Source: Geomicrobium halophilum (GTDB taxonomy: Bacteria > Bacillota > Bacilli > Bacillales > Marinococcaceae). Taken from it: a DNA stretch of 64,000 nt. The stretch is taken from NCBI RefSeq assembly GCF_014207655.1, contig NZ_JACHHJ010000004.1, positions 124,001 to 188,000 on the forward strand, in the 5' to 3' direction. The notes under the pieces were generated by a model. That model searched no databases. It was not told the origin of the DNA and was given only the letters and a program-made list of their open reading frames with translations. Below, piece after piece: positions 48,133 through 56,972 of the stretch. A program made the position numbers and the translations under genes. Each line of letters begins with the position of its first letter. Positions within the stretch are counted from its first letter, which is position 1.

Positions 48133-49869
48133 TTAACGCATTATCGTAGGAAAGAGCATACTTTTCTTATGCACATCATAGATTCCTTGAGCCGTTATTC
48201 TTACATATGGCAAGTGCGTCGAAGTGAAAAAGAAAATGCTGTATAAAGGATCTTCATACGGATAACCGCAATCTTTCAGGACATTAACGAAGGTAGCATG
48301 TTGCTCCATAACCCCTTCCATTGACTGATCAGACATCATGCCAAAGTAAGGGAGTGGCACTTCGAGCCGGCGATCTTCACGCTCATCATCTTCGATAAAA
48401 ATCCCGCCACCCTTTGCTTTTAGCTTCGCAAACGCTTCTTTCATAGCGGCTTTCTTTTTACCAATCATAATGATATCGCCAGTGATTGAAAATGTCGTTG
48501 CCAAACCGTCAAGATCCGTCGCAAAGCCTTTAAGGATCGTACTCATCCGCCAGTGTCCATTTTTATCGATCATAACAAAATAACATTCATCATGTTCGTT
48601 GCTGAGCGTGTCTGTTGTCCCGTCAATATCAATCCGGTAGGGTTTCAGTAATACGTTATTAACGAGATGAATCCCCATAGGCATCGAAAAATGCAAGTCT
48701 TCTTCCTGTAAATCCCAAGGAATCCCTTTCACTTCGGAAACGTACGGTTCCCAATTAAAAGGTTCCGGTTCGTTCACTACGTTCTTGTCTTGTACGATCC
48801 ACTCACCTTTCGCGATGACCCCGGACGGTGTCGGTTCCTGCAAATCATCTAGGAAATTAAGATGAGCAACCCGACCTGGCGCAATCATACCGTGGATATC
48901 ATCAATCCCATAATGCCGGGCAACATTATAAGATACCATCTCATAGGCCGTCAAAGGATCAACACCTTCATCGAGCACGATTTTGAGAAGCATATCCATA
49001 ACCCCTTGTTCATAAAAGCCTGGATTTCCTCCGTCGGTCGTAAGCAAGAATCGGCTGTAATCTTCAATGCCGGCCTCTTTCAGCTCCTTGATCAGGTATG
49101 GCAAGTCAGGCCGTAATGATGAATGCCGCAAGGTGGTCGTATACCCGGCATCGAGTCTGCGCACAATTTCCTCACCAGTAATCGCTTCGTGATCGCTTGT
49201 TACCCCGATTAAAGCGAGTTGCGCCAATGTCTTTTCCGATGCCCCCGGCAAGTGCCCTTCAATCGGTTTATTCGCCTTTTGCACCTTTTCCATCCAATGT
49301 AACATGGAATCATCACCGGCAATAACCTTCGGCCAGCCGCTTAATTCGCCCCCCTGAACTACGAGCGGATGATTGATCCAATCATTGATCGATTGCGGAG
49401 TGAATAAACGATTTTCTTCCTTCGTCTCCGTTTGAGCATCTAATCGGCTTGCCCAATACATGGATGAAGGGCCTTTGTTTAAGTCTTCAATTAATGACAG
49501 CGCTTTCTTTTTTTTCAAATGCATGAGGAAAATCAGATTATCATTGAAGATGGTACTTGTTCCTCGTTTCAACGCATAATCCGAAAATGCACGGGGATGA
49601 TATAACATGAATGGATGGGCATGATGTTCGATATATCCAGGTACGACATATTGATCTTTAGCATCATACCACTTCGTCCCTGTCGTCTCTGTTGGCAAGC
49701 TCTCCCCCACGTACACAATTCGGTCGTTATAAATCCAAATGTTCGCTTTCGTCCATTGTTTACGTCCACTATTCAAGTACGTCGCATTTGTGATCACAAG
49801 AGTCGGAGCCTGTTCACCACGTACAACACTGATTTGGTTCCGTTTCGTATCTTTATTCCATAATGACAA
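48133..49869 (-). CDS. yerA: Adenine deaminase-like amidohydrolase YerA
   Basis: A 578-residue protein of the adenine deaminase superfamily. The metal site is HHAHPFM near residue 82, in VVPGYIEHHAHP; the other ligands lie in KPIEGHLPGASEK near 216 and TSDHEAITGEE near 240, and LLTTDGGNPGF near 290. In B. subtilis YerA is annotated as a putative adenine deaminase, but it differs from AdeC and the substrate is not proven. It may deaminate adenine to hypoxanthine in purine salvage. Confidence 0.85.
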   Translation of the reverse strand: MSLWNKDTKRNQISVVRGEQAPTLVITNATYLNSGRKQWTKANIWIYNDRIVYVGESLPTETTGTKWYDAKDQYVVPGYIEHHAHPFMLYHPRAFSDYALKRGTSTIFNDNLIFLMHLKKKKALSLIEDLNKGPSSMYWASRLDAQTETKEENRLFTPQSINDWINHPLVVQGGELSGWPKVIAGDDSMLHWMEKVQKANKPIEGHLPGASEKTLAQLALIGVTSDHEAITGEEIVRRLDAGYTTTLRHSSLRPDLPYLIKELKEAGIEDYSRFLLTTDGGNPGFYEQGVMDMLLKIVLDEGVDPLTAYEMVSYNVARHYGIDDIHGMIAPGRVAHLNFLDDLQEPTPSGVIAKGEWIVQDKNVVNEPEPFNWEPYVSEVKGIPWDLQEEDLHFSMPMGIHLVNNVLLKPYRIDIDGTTDTLSNEHDECYFVMIDKNGHWRMSTILKGFATDLDGLATTFSITGDIIMIGKKKAAMKEAFAKLKAKGGGIFIEDDEREDRRLEVPLPYFGMMSDQSMEGVMEQHATFVNVLKDCGYPYEDPLYSIFFFTSTHLPYVRITAQGIYDVHKKSMLFPTIMR

Positions 49870-49907
49870 TGAAGGATGGATGATGGATCACCTGCTTTTC
49901 AAATTGT

Positions 49908-50070
49908 TTTAAGAGGTTGTTCAAAAGACCCGGGAAAAATAGCTTTCGTTTCTCTTCGTCGTCTTGCTTCTGCGCTCCTCACGTATAAAATCATACGCTC
50001 CGGTGCTCGAAGCTACGTCTTCTCGGCCTACTCGTCTCTTATTGTCCTCCTTTTTGAACACCCACTTTAA
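49908..50070. repeat. MITE-like intergenic repeat, copy F (best-preserved)
   Basis: About 160 bases bounded by TTTTAAGAGGTTGTTCAAAA and TTTTTGAACACCCACTTTAA, giving the terminal inverted repeat TGTTCAAAA / TTTTGAACA. The interior has CCCGGGAAAAATAGC, CTCTTCGTCGTCTTGC, CTCACGTATAAAATCATACG, CTCGAAGCTACGTCTTCTCGG and ATTGTCCTCC. It lies between yerA and the DUF2892 gene. Confidence 0.75.
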
Positions 50071-50197
50071 CGCTTTCCGATTCCTTTTAATACTATCGTA
50101 ACATATGTTCACTACTTTTATTATAAAAGTGAGTGACATCCTTGTAACAATGTTCGGCAGAAATTCTTCCACGAAAATTATCAGAGAGGTGATGACG

Positions 50198-50401
50198 ATG
50201 AATATTAGTAGAATGAATGGAATTATAAGGGTGGCTTGCGGGTGTACGCTCGTTGCTTGCGCTGCAGCGAAACTGAGTCGAAAACCTATGTGCTTCACCG
50301 GTTTGTTGTTCGCCATGTGCGGGGGCACAAAGATTGGGTCCGGTCTTCTGCGATATTGCCCGATTACCGCTCGTTTTTCTAAGAAAAAATACAACAGATA
50401 A
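50198..50401 (+). CDS. DUF2892-type small membrane protein
   Basis: About 67 residues: MNISRMNGIIRVACGCTLVA, a hydrophobic segment, the loop RKPMCFTGLLFAMCGGTKIG and a basic tail (ARFSKKKYNR). This matches the YgaP-type transmembrane domain family (DUF2892), here a stand-alone inner-membrane protein with several cysteines. ATG 50198 has AGAGGT seven bases upstream; the longer open frame starts within A+T-rich intergenic DNA. Confidence 0.7.
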   Translation: MNISRMNGIIRVACGCTLVACAAAKLSRKPMCFTGLLFAMCGGTKIGSGLLRYCPITARFSKKKYNR

Positions 50402-50466
50402 TTGACTTTAAAATTCACCTTTGGTTACGATGAATGGACCAAAGGTTTTCTATTTGCGGTGATATA

Positions 50467-51261
50467 GTGTCAGAAAACAAGCTTGTCTTACATAACTTAT
50501 CGAAATCGTTTAGCTCTGCTACTGTCGTAAAAGACCTTAATCTTACGGTTAAACAAGGAGAATTATATGGATTCCTAGGTCCAAATGGATCTGGGAAAAC
50601 AACGACAATGAAAATGATCTGCGGGCTTCTAGAACCGAGTAGAGGATCGGTGGAAGTCGCGGGTTTTGACGTTTGGAAACATCCTTTGGAAGCAAAAAAA
50701 CGTCTCGCTTACGTCCCAGATCAGCCTCTTCTTTACGAAAAATTAAGCGGAGAGGAATACTTATCTTTTATCGCAAGTGTTTTTCACATCCATCAAGATG
50801 AATTCCAAGAAAGAAAAGATAAATATGTCGAATGGTTTGATCTTCAAGGTCAACTCTCTCAATGGATTGAATCATACTCACATGGAATGAAGCAGAAGTT
50901 AAGCTTAGTCGCTGCACTCATTCATCAGCCAGACATTATTTTTTTGGATGAGCCAACGGTTGGTCTTGACCCCAAGGCTGCCCGAGTAATGAAAAATTTG
51001 TTAAGAGAACTGTGTGATAATGATGGCTTAACGGTTTTTATGAGCACCCATATCCTGGAGATTGCTGAACAAATGTGTGATCGAATTGGTATCATCCGCA
51101 ACGGTGAATGGATTGCTGAAGGGACGATGGAACAACTGCGTTCCAAGGAAGGGGCTCAAGATTCTTCCCTGGAAGAACTATTTTTATCTCTTACAAGTCA
51201 AGAGGCTGGCGTCCAGTCCATGATCAATGAAATGAAGCAAGGAGAAGAAGGACCCTCGTAA
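50467..51261 (+). CDS. ABC transporter ATP-binding protein
   Basis: A protein of about 264 residues. Walker A GPNGSGKT lies at 38-45, the signature region reads SYSHGMKQKLSL near 140 (a variant of LSGGQ common in export-type ATPases), and Walker B is IIFLDEPTVGLDP near 163. GTG 50467 (MSENKLVLHN) is preferred to ATG 50434, which lacks a binding site. Its stop overlaps the permease start by one base, so the two form one ABC exporter resembling the YthP/YthQ or EcsAB group; the substrate is unknown. Confidence 0.85.
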   Translation: MSENKLVLHNLSKSFSSATVVKDLNLTVKQGELYGFLGPNGSGKTTTMKMICGLLEPSRGSVEVAGFDVWKHPLEAKKRLAYVPDQPLLYEKLSGEEYLSFIASVFHIHQDEFQERKDKYVEWFDLQGQLSQWIESYSHGMKQKLSLVAALIHQPDIIFLDEPTVGLDPKAARVMKNLLRELCDNDGLTVFMSTHILEIAEQMCDRIGIIRNGEWIAEGTMEQLRSKEGAQDSSLEELFLSLTSQEAGVQSMINEMKQGEEGPS

Positions 51262-52946
51262 TGATGCTAAGAACGCTTATCCGATTATTTACAAAAATGG
51301 CCATATATGACATAAAGTATTCCTCTTCAAAACAGCAAGCGTCACTGATCTTTGCCGGGGGGTTTTTAGGGCTTTTCGGAATTTTTGTATCCTCTTTGCT
51401 TGGAGCATCCTTTACAGTTATGGACGACCATCTTATCGTTTTCATGATGACAAGCCTGGTGATTTCCATCATTGCTGGAACGATCATCTTTAGTGTGCCC
51501 CACGTTTTTCAACGTCTCTACAGCTCAACTGACCTAGAGTTGCTCTTTTCCTTACCGATTCCGACACAAACGTTATTCATCGCCAAGTTTTATCAACATC
51601 TTCTCTCCGTTCCTCTCCTGATTTTCATTGTTGGTGTTGGGTTAGGGACGATTACAGGGGTAACAGGAGGCGCTCATTGGAGCTTCTATCCGCTCTTATT
51701 GATCAACTTCTTCCTATTCATACTCTTTGCCCTTGCAATCGTTTATTTTCTTAATTTACTATTGGCTCAGTTTATTCCTGGGTCTCGATCTAAAGAGTTA
51801 ATGACCGTGATGAGCGCGCTCGGAGGACTCGTATTTATTTTGATGATCCAGATCCCCCATTTATTCATGCCGCAAGTAGACGATATGGAGGTAGGGTTTA
51901 CATATCCCGGATGGCTCCCATTTACATGGATCGGTGAAAGTTGGGCAGCCTCCTTTACCGGAACATTCTCGGGTTGGAATGTCGTGCAAGTGATTGGTTT
52001 TTCATCCGTCACAGCGGCTCTGCTCATCCTTTCGTCCCTGCTCGTAGAACGTGGTTTCCGTCGCGGCTGGGTTCAAATGCAAAGCGAGAAAAAGACGAGA
52101 AAAAAGCCTGGGACAAAAAGAAACTCGTCGATTCGCACCCCCGTGGTTGCGGTTCTTGGCAAGGAGTTCCGCTCCTTAAAACGCGATATGCGGGAATGGC
52201 TGCATTTTATGCAATTTCTTTTTGTGCCTTTACTGGCTTATGTTTTTCTTTCAGGGCCCGCTTGGGAAACGATTCAAATGCATCCGGAAATCTCCTGGTT
52301 TGCCATTCAGATCACAATCTTTTTTCCATTACTTCTTGTTAGCGGTCAATTCTCCTCCACATCTGTGGCACGGGAAGGGCGATCCCTTGACCTTCTACAT
52401 GTATTACCCATCCGTGGGATCCATATTGCCTCGGGGAAGTTGCTGTTTCATTGGTTAACGATCATCGCGATCATCAGCATCACCCAAATCATTTGCTTTA
52501 TACTATTTGGATGGTCGATCACCCATACGATCACCGGCATCTTTTGGCAAAGTATAGCCATTGCTGGGATCTGCGGAATTGGTTTATATATCGGCACGCA
52601 GTTTGCACGCTTAAACGAGAAAAATCCTCAGCAACGGATCGATGTTGCAGGAACCTTTACCTTGTTGGCAATGGTTACCCTCTATTTTCTCGTTTCGTTA
52701 TTTCCATTAGGGCTAACCATTGCCCCTGTTGAAATCGTTTCTGTCGTAGACGACATCGAAACGAGCGGATGGATCCTTAACTCCTTGAGTACCATTATCG
52801 ATATTCGTACCCGTTTAGGAGCTATGGGTGTTGGAATTGCTGCAACCATTATTACGGCTTTCTCCTTCACAATCATGATCCTCACCTTACGGATGAGCGG
52901 CCGCAGCTTTGACAAAGGGATCTCCATCGATCACGTACGGAAGTAA
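51261..52946 (+). CDS. ABC transporter permease
   Basis: A 561-residue membrane protein with about ten to twelve hydrophobic segments and a hydrophilic central loop (about 260-310, QSEKKTRKKPGTKRNS). It is the membrane half of the exporter encoded with the preceding ATPase, starting at TAATG over its stop codon. The size and two-block layout resemble large Bacillus export permeases; no substrate can be inferred. Confidence 0.82.
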   Translation: MMLRTLIRLFTKMAIYDIKYSSSKQQASLIFAGGFLGLFGIFVSSLLGASFTVMDDHLIVFMMTSLVISIIAGTIIFSVPHVFQRLYSSTDLELLFSLPIPTQTLFIAKFYQHLLSVPLLIFIVGVGLGTITGVTGGAHWSFYPLLLINFFLFILFALAIVYFLNLLLAQFIPGSRSKELMTVMSALGGLVFILMIQIPHLFMPQVDDMEVGFTYPGWLPFTWIGESWAASFTGTFSGWNVVQVIGFSSVTAALLILSSLLVERGFRRGWVQMQSEKKTRKKPGTKRNSSIRTPVVAVLGKEFRSLKRDMREWLHFMQFLFVPLLAYVFLSGPAWETIQMHPEISWFAIQITIFFPLLLVSGQFSSTSVAREGRSLDLLHVLPIRGIHIASGKLLFHWLTIIAIISITQIICFILFGWSITHTITGIFWQSIAIAGICGIGLYIGTQFARLNEKNPQQRIDVAGTFTLLAMVTLYFLVSLFPLGLTIAPVEIVSVVDDIETSGWILNSLSTIIDIRTRLGAMGVGIAATIITAFSFTIMILTLRMSGRSFDKGISIDHVRK

Positions 52947-52977
52947 GCAGCCTTCTAAGGGGAAGGTTGCTTTTTTT
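52947..52977 (+). terminator. Terminator of the ABC exporter
   Basis: GCAGCCTTC and GAAGGTTGC form a 9-bp stem (one G-U pair) followed by a run of seven T, right after the permease stop. Confidence 0.88.
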
Positions 52978-53011
52978 ATCCTCTTCACAGTGATTGGGGT
53001 GACGTATTACA

Positions 53012-53160
53012 AATTCGGCGTGGGGGAAGGGTTTTTCGGCGGTTCAGCACGTTTATTCGGCGCACAACCTCGAGAATTCGGCGCGGGGGAAGGGTTTTTC
53101 GGCGCAGCAACACATTTATTCGGCGCACAACCTCGAGGATTCGGCGCGGAAGAAGGCTTC
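53012..53160. repeat. 63-bp tandem repeat built of TTCGGCGC motifs
   Basis: Units start at 53012, 53075 and 53138 (the last partial), each with AATTCGGCGNGGGGGAAGGG, then TTTTTCGGCG, CAGCA, TTATTCGGCGCACAACC and TCGAG. Because 63 is divisible by three, a frame stays open across it and gives a repetitive GEGFFG/LFGAQPR pattern; this is not a supported gene. Same motif family as at 0.7 and 22.4 kb. Confidence 0.75.
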
Positions 53161-53299
53161 TTCCTCGTATGTTTCAGCCGGTCTCTATCCCTTGCTTATT
53201 CTATAACTCCAACAAATGCCTAACACATCCAATCTCCGCTTTCATAACGTATGGTATAGAGGCGGACACAAAGACCGTCTGATGGAAGCGGGGGTTGTC

Positions 53300-54712
53300 A
53301 TGGAGTTTACACATCTGTTTTTTCTACTGGTAATCGTCACTGTTTTCATCTTCATCTTGTGGCGGAAAAACGTTGTATTCCCGGTGATGCTTGGAACGTT
53401 TTTACTCGCCTTCTTTTTCTACACAGATCTTGCACTATTAGACCGGTTGATTTCTTCAGCGCAGGCCGTATTTCTCGCTTTCTTAAACGCAGGCGTTGAA
53501 CTTTTTGATATTATGCTTGTGATTACGTTGATGGTTGCGATGTTACAAGCGATGCGGGCTATTGGGGCTGCGGAATTAATGTTCTCACCGCTGAAAAAGT
53601 TAATGGTGAATCCAACCACAGCTTTTTTTGTGCTTGGGGTTACGATGTATATCGCCTCTCTTTTCTTCTGGCCGACCCCAGCGATTGCACTCGTGGGCAC
53701 TGTTTTAATTCCGATTGCTGTAAAAGCTGGCCTCCCTGCCATTGGTGCCGCTGTCGCAGTGAATCTGTTCGGCCACGGGATGGCGTTATCGGGCGACCTT
53801 GTGGTTCAGGGCGCTGGACGTTTAACTGCTGCCGCTGCCGGCCTGGACATCTCTGAAATTTTGCCATATACAGCCTTATTTTCTTTAGTTGTTGGCCTTA
53901 TTGCCATTACGGTTGCTTTCTTTTCAATTAAAAGAGGTATGAAAAAAGGAAAGTGGGTCGCCGATGAGACAGTTCTAGATACACAGGATTCTTCTGATAC
54001 GCATCAATCTCATCCAAAGACTTCAAAATCGATGGCCATATTTGTGCCCCTCATGTTACTTGCCATCGTTGGTCTTATGCTTTACCGTGCCATTTTTCAA
54101 CCGGAAGCAGCGATTCAAGGCCAAGATGCAACCGCCCTCCTCGGGGGAACCGCCGTCTTGCTTATGATGGTAACGACCTTCGTTAAAAGCGGCGTTCAAG
54201 GCATGAGCAATGTTGTAGAATACTTGAAAGAGGGGTTCTTTTTCTCTCTGAAAATCTTTGCACCGATTATTCCATTAGCTGGTTTCTTTTTCCTCGGTCA
54301 TCCAGAACACGCAGAAGCGGTACTCGGTGAAGGGGCACCAGGGTTTTTATTCGAACTTGGTGAAACATTTGCGCAATACATTGATGGCAATCCGATCATG
54401 CTCGTCATTGGTCTCGTGATCATTTCGATCCTCGCCGGTTTAGATGGAGCTGGATTTTCAGGATTACCTCTGGTAGGAAGCTTGTCAGCAGCGCTCGGGC
54501 AGGCGGTAGGCGTCGATGTCGCCATTCTCGCTGCATTAGGGCAAGTGGTTACTATTTTTGTTGGAGGTGGAACACTAGCCGTATGGGCTTTCGGTGTAGC
54601 GGCAGACGCGGGGATCGCTGGGGTGAAACCAGCGGAACTTGTGAGACAGAACCTCATCCCTGTATTGATTGGTATTGTCTGCGCTTCAATATTGGCGATC
54701 TTGTTACTTTAA
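53300..54712 (+). CDS. Nucleoside-recognition (gate) domain membrane transporter
   Basis: A protein of about 470 residues with ten or eleven membrane segments and two gate-type regions (MVAMLQAMRAIGAAELMFSP near residue 80; GLDGAGFSGLPLVGSLSAALGQ near 385). Mirrored halves fit the nucleoside/purine-recognition superfamily of ion-coupled transporters. A hydrophilic loop (TQDSSDTHQSHPKTSKS) separates the halves. ATG 53300 is chosen because GCGGGGGT precedes it. The substrate is unknown; purines or similar compounds are possible. Confidence 0.72.
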   Translation: MEFTHLFFLLVIVTVFIFILWRKNVVFPVMLGTFLLAFFFYTDLALLDRLISSAQAVFLAFLNAGVELFDIMLVITLMVAMLQAMRAIGAAELMFSPLKKLMVNPTTAFFVLGVTMYIASLFFWPTPAIALVGTVLIPIAVKAGLPAIGAAVAVNLFGHGMALSGDLVVQGAGRLTAAAAGLDISEILPYTALFSLVVGLIAITVAFFSIKRGMKKGKWVADETVLDTQDSSDTHQSHPKTSKSMAIFVPLMLLAIVGLMLYRAIFQPEAAIQGQDATALLGGTAVLLMMVTTFVKSGVQGMSNVVEYLKEGFFFSLKIFAPIIPLAGFFFLGHPEHAEAVLGEGAPGFLFELGETFAQYIDGNPIMLVIGLVIISILAGLDGAGFSGLPLVGSLSAALGQAVGVDVAILAALGQVVTIFVGGGTLAVWAFGVAADAGIAGVKPAELVRQNLIPVLIGIVCASILAILLL

Positions 54713-54735
54713 CAGGTAACAGATCGCCGATGTTT
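54694..54735 (+). terminator. Terminator overlapping the transporter 3' end
   Basis: GGCGATC/GATCGCC and GTTAC/GTAAC pair in one stem with a small internal mismatch, partly inside the gene; the following T-run (GTTTTG) is short. Confidence 0.5.
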
Positions 54736-54744
54736 TGCCAGGAA

Positions 54745-55188
54745 TTATATACTTGGTACAAAGGACTGGTCACGAACCACCACTGTTTCTGGAACAAAAC
54801 GAACGAAAATATTGCTATCCCCTAAATTTCTGAACCTGGGGTCCCAATTCTCTTCTTCAGGACCAAGATAGCGCGATAGCAGGCGTTTTGCAATTCCTTG
54901 ATCAAAAGGTTCTACTGTTGCTTGACCTCTAAATCCTGCGTGCAAAACCTTTCCTGTGGTATGATCCAGCTCGACGATACCAATAGCACATCTAGGTTTT
55001 TCTTTTATCCTTCCTGGAAAGCTATCTGAAGAAGTACCGATGATCCAAATACATTCATTGTCCCAATAAAACCACACAGGTGATTCTCTCGGGCGCTCAT
55101 CCTTTGTTATCGTGGAGAGATGAGCAAATAAAGGTCTCTTTAAAAACTCATTCAAGTCGAAACTATTGCTCCCCCGTATGATTTCCAT
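54745..55188 (-). CDS. Pyridoxamine 5'-phosphate oxidase family protein
   Basis: About 147 residues with the split-barrel flavin-binding fold: FLKRPLFAHLSTITKDERPRES near residue 15, PVWFYWDNECIWI near 38 and GRIKEKPRCAIGIV near 59. Such small PPOX-fold proteins bind FMN, F420 or heme and act on varied substrates. ATG 55188 has AAAGGGTGT upstream. It is downstream of and on the same strand as the amidohydrolase, so they may share a transcript. Confidence 0.8.
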   Translation of the reverse strand: MEIIRGSNSFDLNEFLKRPLFAHLSTITKDERPRESPVWFYWDNECIWIIGTSSDSFPGRIKEKPRCAIGIVELDHTTGKVLHAGFRGQATVEPFDQGIAKRLLSRYLGPEEENWDPRFRNLGDSNIFVRFVPETVVVRDQSFVPSI

Positions 55189-55278
55189 AGCAAACACCCT
55201 TTCGAAATTATTGGACAAAAGCATCAGTATGTCTTCTTCATCAAAAAATGACTCGATAGATTCAAGAACTAGAATATT

Positions 55279-56640
55279 TTAATGATTACTAACCGGATTA
55301 CCATATATGTTAAATATGTGATCTCTGGCTTCATTCGCAAGTTTGCGAACCCTTTTTAAATCTGTATTCAGCATTCTTCCATGTCGTTTGACAGCATTCC
55401 CGGCTACATAAACAGAGTCAACATTTCCTGTGTGTGTACATTGAGTTACGGTTCCAACAGGATCATTCACAGGAACAATATTTAAATCTGTCGCTCGTAT
55501 CATAATCATATCTGCATCTTTTCCTGGGGTTAATGTACCAATCTTATCTTCTAGCATTAAGGCTTTGGCGCCTTCAATGGTCGCAGATTCCAGTATCTCT
55601 TCAGCAGAAATATGTAATTCAGGCCCTGGCATTATTCCTTCTGATAAAGTCTTCTGGTTCACCCGTGCTCGTTCAGCTTGGAGGGCAAATTTCATTTGTG
55701 TAAACATATCCCCGCCCGTAGAAGTAACTACGTCAACTCCTAAGGTTGGTTTTACCCCGTTCTCGATTGATAAACCCGTTGCCGGATACCCGTGCCCCAT
55801 CATCATTTCAACTTCTGGAGTCACAGAGATGCTCCCACCTTTTGCAGCTAACATTTGCATTTCTTCAGGGCTTATTGCATTAGCATGGGTGAAATTCAAG
55901 TCTCTCCCTAACAATCCCGCTTGATCTAACTTTTCAATAGACCGTTCAGTAGACCCCCAAGTACCAAATCCAAGATGCATGCTGCAAACTGCATCTAATT
56001 CCCGAGCTACTTCAATTTCCTTTACAGTCGTTTTCCATGAGCTAAATTCAGGACCTCGAATAGCCATCCCCATCGTAAGAAGTTGATCTCTGGATGAAAA
56101 ATGTTTTTCTTTTATACGACGTGCTTCATCTGTATTATCGATTTCGCTTGCTTGATCCCAATACTCAGCATCTCCAGGAGAACCATGGGCGAAAACAGCG
56201 CGGACCCCTGATTCTTTTAAACCTCGGATCATTTCTTCCGTATGATCAGGTGAAATGATCATGGTCCAGTCAAGTAATGTAGTTACCCCTGACTCAAGCG
56301 CTTCAAGTGCTCCGAGTAAATTGCCAACGTAATCATCTTGCGGCCGTCTTTGAGAACCAATGTTTCCATAATAAATGCTCCCAAGATATGTTTGCAGCGA
56401 CCAGTCTGCCCCTACGTTTCGAATAATGGACTCCCATGTATGTCTGTGAGAATCAACTAGACCAGGCATCACAATCATGTTAGAAGCGTCAATAATTTCA
56501 CAATCATCGAACCCTATTTCTATATTCGGTTTTACTTCAACAATTTTTGAACCCTCAACCAGGACATCAGCCTTATTAAAATTGCCGATCTCTTTATCAA
56601 GCGTAATTACAATCCCATCTTTAAACAATTTTTTTGCCAA
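55279..56640 (-). CDS. Metal-dependent amidohydrolase (TrzN/SsnA-like)
   Basis: About 453 residues of the cytosine-deaminase-like amidohydrolase superfamily. Metal ligands are His65 and His67 in VDSHRHTWES, histidine in SMHLGFG near 222, histidine in FTHANAIS near 252 and aspartate in LGVDVVTSTGGDM near 303. Relatives hydrolyse C-N or C-Cl bonds on heterocycles such as guanine, S-adenosylhomocysteine and triazines. TTG 56640 is the likely start, seven bases after AAAGGGG; the ATG at 56646 is too close to that site. The substrate is unknown. Confidence 0.82.
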   Translation of the reverse strand: MAKKLFKDGIVITLDKEIGNFNKADVLVEGSKIVEVKPNIEIGFDDCEIIDASNMIVMPGLVDSHRHTWESIIRNVGADWSLQTYLGSIYYGNIGSQRRPQDDYVGNLLGALEALESGVTTLLDWTMIISPDHTEEMIRGLKESGVRAVFAHGSPGDAEYWDQASEIDNTDEARRIKEKHFSSRDQLLTMGMAIRGPEFSSWKTTVKEIEVARELDAVCSMHLGFGTWGSTERSIEKLDQAGLLGRDLNFTHANAISPEEMQMLAAKGGSISVTPEVEMMMGHGYPATGLSIENGVKPTLGVDVVTSTGGDMFTQMKFALQAERARVNQKTLSEGIMPGPELHISAEEILESATIEGAKALMLEDKIGTLTPGKDADMIMIRATDLNIVPVNDPVGTVTQCTHTGNVDSVYVAGNAVKRHGRMLNTDLKRVRKLANEARDHIFNIYGNPVSNH

Positions 56641-56726
56641 TTTCATACCCCTTTCTAAATGTAAATACATTTTTAATTTCATAGATAGCAAGATTTCAGC
56701 TCATGATACGATTGAAATCCCTTTTA

Positions 56727-56768
56727 TAGTGCGTGTTCAAAAAGGAGGACAAAAAGAGCCGAGTCGTT
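56727..56768. repeat. MITE-like intergenic repeat, truncated copy G
   Basis: TAGTGCGTGTTCAAAAAGGA and GGACAAAAAGAGCCGAG form one complete end of the family; the other end is missing. The rest of the 332-base gap before the HD gene is A+T-rich. Confidence 0.55.
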
Positions 56769-56869
56769 CAAGAACACGTACTTATAAGAATATAACGAAA
56801 ACATTTATGATTAAAATCTTCACACCGTCACTAATATTGAGCGATTTGATTCCCTTTTTACTGATCTTT

Positions 56870-56896
56870 CATAAATGCCCACATCGGGCATTTATG
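56870..56896. repeat. Perfect 11-bp inverted repeat
   Basis: CATAAATGCCC and GGGCATTTATG flank ACATC. There is no T-run, so it could be an operator or a structured RNA element rather than a terminator. It lies downstream of the HD gene. Confidence 0.4.
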
Positions 56897-56972
56897 TAGG
56901 CATAGCAACTTGGCCGTTTTAAAATCTTCAGAGTTGTGGTTTTATCTGAGGCGGATTGCTCATTCTTAGCGA

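Noticed and set aside
52909-53223. Open frame with a GEGFFG-type repeat protein
   Set aside because: It overlaps the ABC permease end and a terminator and is open only because the tandem repeat has a 63-base period; no ribosome binding site.
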